Below, in pieces: positions 63,409 to 64,000 of a stretch of 64,000 nt of DNA. The stretch covers positions 682,001 to 746,000 of the forward strand of contig OZ242367.1 of assembly GCA_965209015.1 (NCBI GenBank), read 5' to 3'. The notes beneath the pieces are model-generated. The model was not told the DNA's origin. It worked only from the letters and a program-made list of their open reading frames with translations, and ran no database searches. Source of the DNA: Bin80 sp965209015 (GTDB taxonomy: Bacteria > Bacteroidota > Rhodothermia > Rhodothermales > Bin80). Both the position numbers and the translations under genes were made by a program. Each line of letters starts with the position of its first letter. Position 1 is the stretch's first letter.

Positions 63409-64000
63409 ATGAGATACATCATTATTTTGTTGACTATAACATTGACTTCGCCTGTTTTGGGGCAAGCCCTCTGGACGGTTGAAGGTGAGGGGCATGGAGC
63501 TGGCGTCGCATCTGTAGTTTTTTCTCCAGACGGTACATTGATAGCTTCAGCATCGTTGGACAAGACTATCCGCTTGTGGGATTCGGCTACGGGGGATGAG
63601 GTACGACGCTTCGTGGGACACACAGAGTGGGTGAACACGATTGCTTTTTCTCCAGACGGAACTCAGTTGGCATCTGGATCTGGTGGTAACCTTGCCTCGG
63701 ACTTCACCGTCCGCTTGTGGGACGTAGCCTCTGGGGCAGAACTACGGCTCCTTGCGGGGCATACAGACCCCGTACGATCGGTGGATTTTTCTTCAGATGG
63801 AAGACTGCTTGCTTCTGCATCAGGAGAGACCATTCACCTGTGGGATGCGGACTCTGGGGAGGAGTTACGCCTCTTAACGGGGCATTCAGGTCAGGTTTAC
63901 TCGGTGGCCTTTTCTCCAAACGAGCCCCTATTGGCGTCCGCATCGGGAGACGAGACTATCCGTGTGTGGGATGTGACTTCTGGTCTTGAGGTAACCACTC
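63409..64000 (+). CDS. Second exported WD40-repeat protein (partial, runs off the window)
   Basis: Open from an ATG at 63409 to the window end (197 codons). The signal peptide MRYIIILLTITLTSPVLGQ and the following xLWTVE closely resemble the first WD40 protein. Four WD40 units are visible: DKTIRLWD, DFTVRLWD (with an 8-residue insertion GGNLASDF in the inter-strand loop), ETIHLWD and DETIRVWD. The C-terminus, presumably with more blades and perhaps a T9SS tag, is outside the window. A tandem paralogue of the upstream gene. Confidence 0.88.
   Translation, partial: MRYIIILLTITLTSPVLGQALWTVEGEGHGAGVASVVFSPDGTLIASASLDKTIRLWDSATGDEVRRFVGHTEWVNTIAFSPDGTQLASGSGGNLASDFTVRLWDVASGAELRLLAGHTDPVRSVDFSSDGRLLASASGETIHLWDADSGEELRLLTGHSGQVYSVAFSPNEPLLASASGDETIRVWDVTSGLEVTT

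Overview
The window reads as chromosomal DNA from a Gram-negative member of the Bacteroidota/Rhodothermota/Balneolota group. Supporting evidence: a giant SprA translocon of the type IX secretion system (T9SS); at least three exported proteins ending in T9SS type A sorting domains, two of them with the YPNPFNP form common in Rhodothermota-like lineages; a complete batABCDE block; a DUF2480 protein; a carbamoyl-phosphate synthase large subunit without its C-terminal regulatory domain, as is usual in Bacteroidota; and a general lack of strong Shine-Dalgarno sequences. The species cannot be named from the sequence alone.

Layout. 1-8 kb: end of a VTT/DedA-type membrane protein, a T9SS-exported LVIVD-repeat protein, RqcH (ribosome rescue), UppP (cell-wall lipid carrier recycling), an EcsC-family protein, a NYN nuclease fused to a cold-shock domain, a small nucleotidyltransferase and a TonB protein. 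8.3-19 kb: housekeeping core with carA-carB-yebC-ruvC, ogt, tig-clpP, tRNA-Glu(CTC), a cysteine desulfurase and DUF2480. 19-25 kb: a decayed accessory patch with a broken ISL3-family insertion sequence, a Fic protein, a second relic of the same IS family and a SulP transporter whose cyclic-nucleotide-binding tail is out of frame. 25-34 kb: an SDR, mltG with chorismate mutase, a secreted protein / LytR_C / rsfS / lipoprotein run, and a large T9SS-exported Asp-box (Vps10-like) protein. 34-43 kb: lipB and sprA. 43-54 kb: a second SDR, a sodium:solute symporter with a tiny membrane ORF in front of it, recR-ybaB-dnaX, a STAS protein, a class III aminotransferase and a solitary 985-residue N6-adenine methylase with a nuclease-like N-terminus. 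54-64 kb: the batABCDE operon, then two tandem genes for exported WD40-repeat proteins, the second cut by the window edge.

How the parts fit. SprA is the outer-membrane exit for the CTD-tagged proteins seen here (LVIVD, Vps10-like and WD40). The recR-ybaB-dnaX, yebC-ruvC and ogt genes serve DNA replication and repair. RqcH, RsfS, trigger factor and ClpP cover translation quality control and proteostasis. UppP, MltG, LytR_C and Bat proteins concern the envelope.

No complete new multi-gene defence or biosynthetic system is evident. The most unusual items are the tandem secreted WD40 proteins (14 blades, i.e. two seven-bladed propellers, in the complete one), the NYN-CSD fusion, the solitary methylase, the precisely locatable SulP frameshift, the nucleotidyltransferase with a D-to-A change in its metal motif, and a terminator-like hairpin directly in front of carA.
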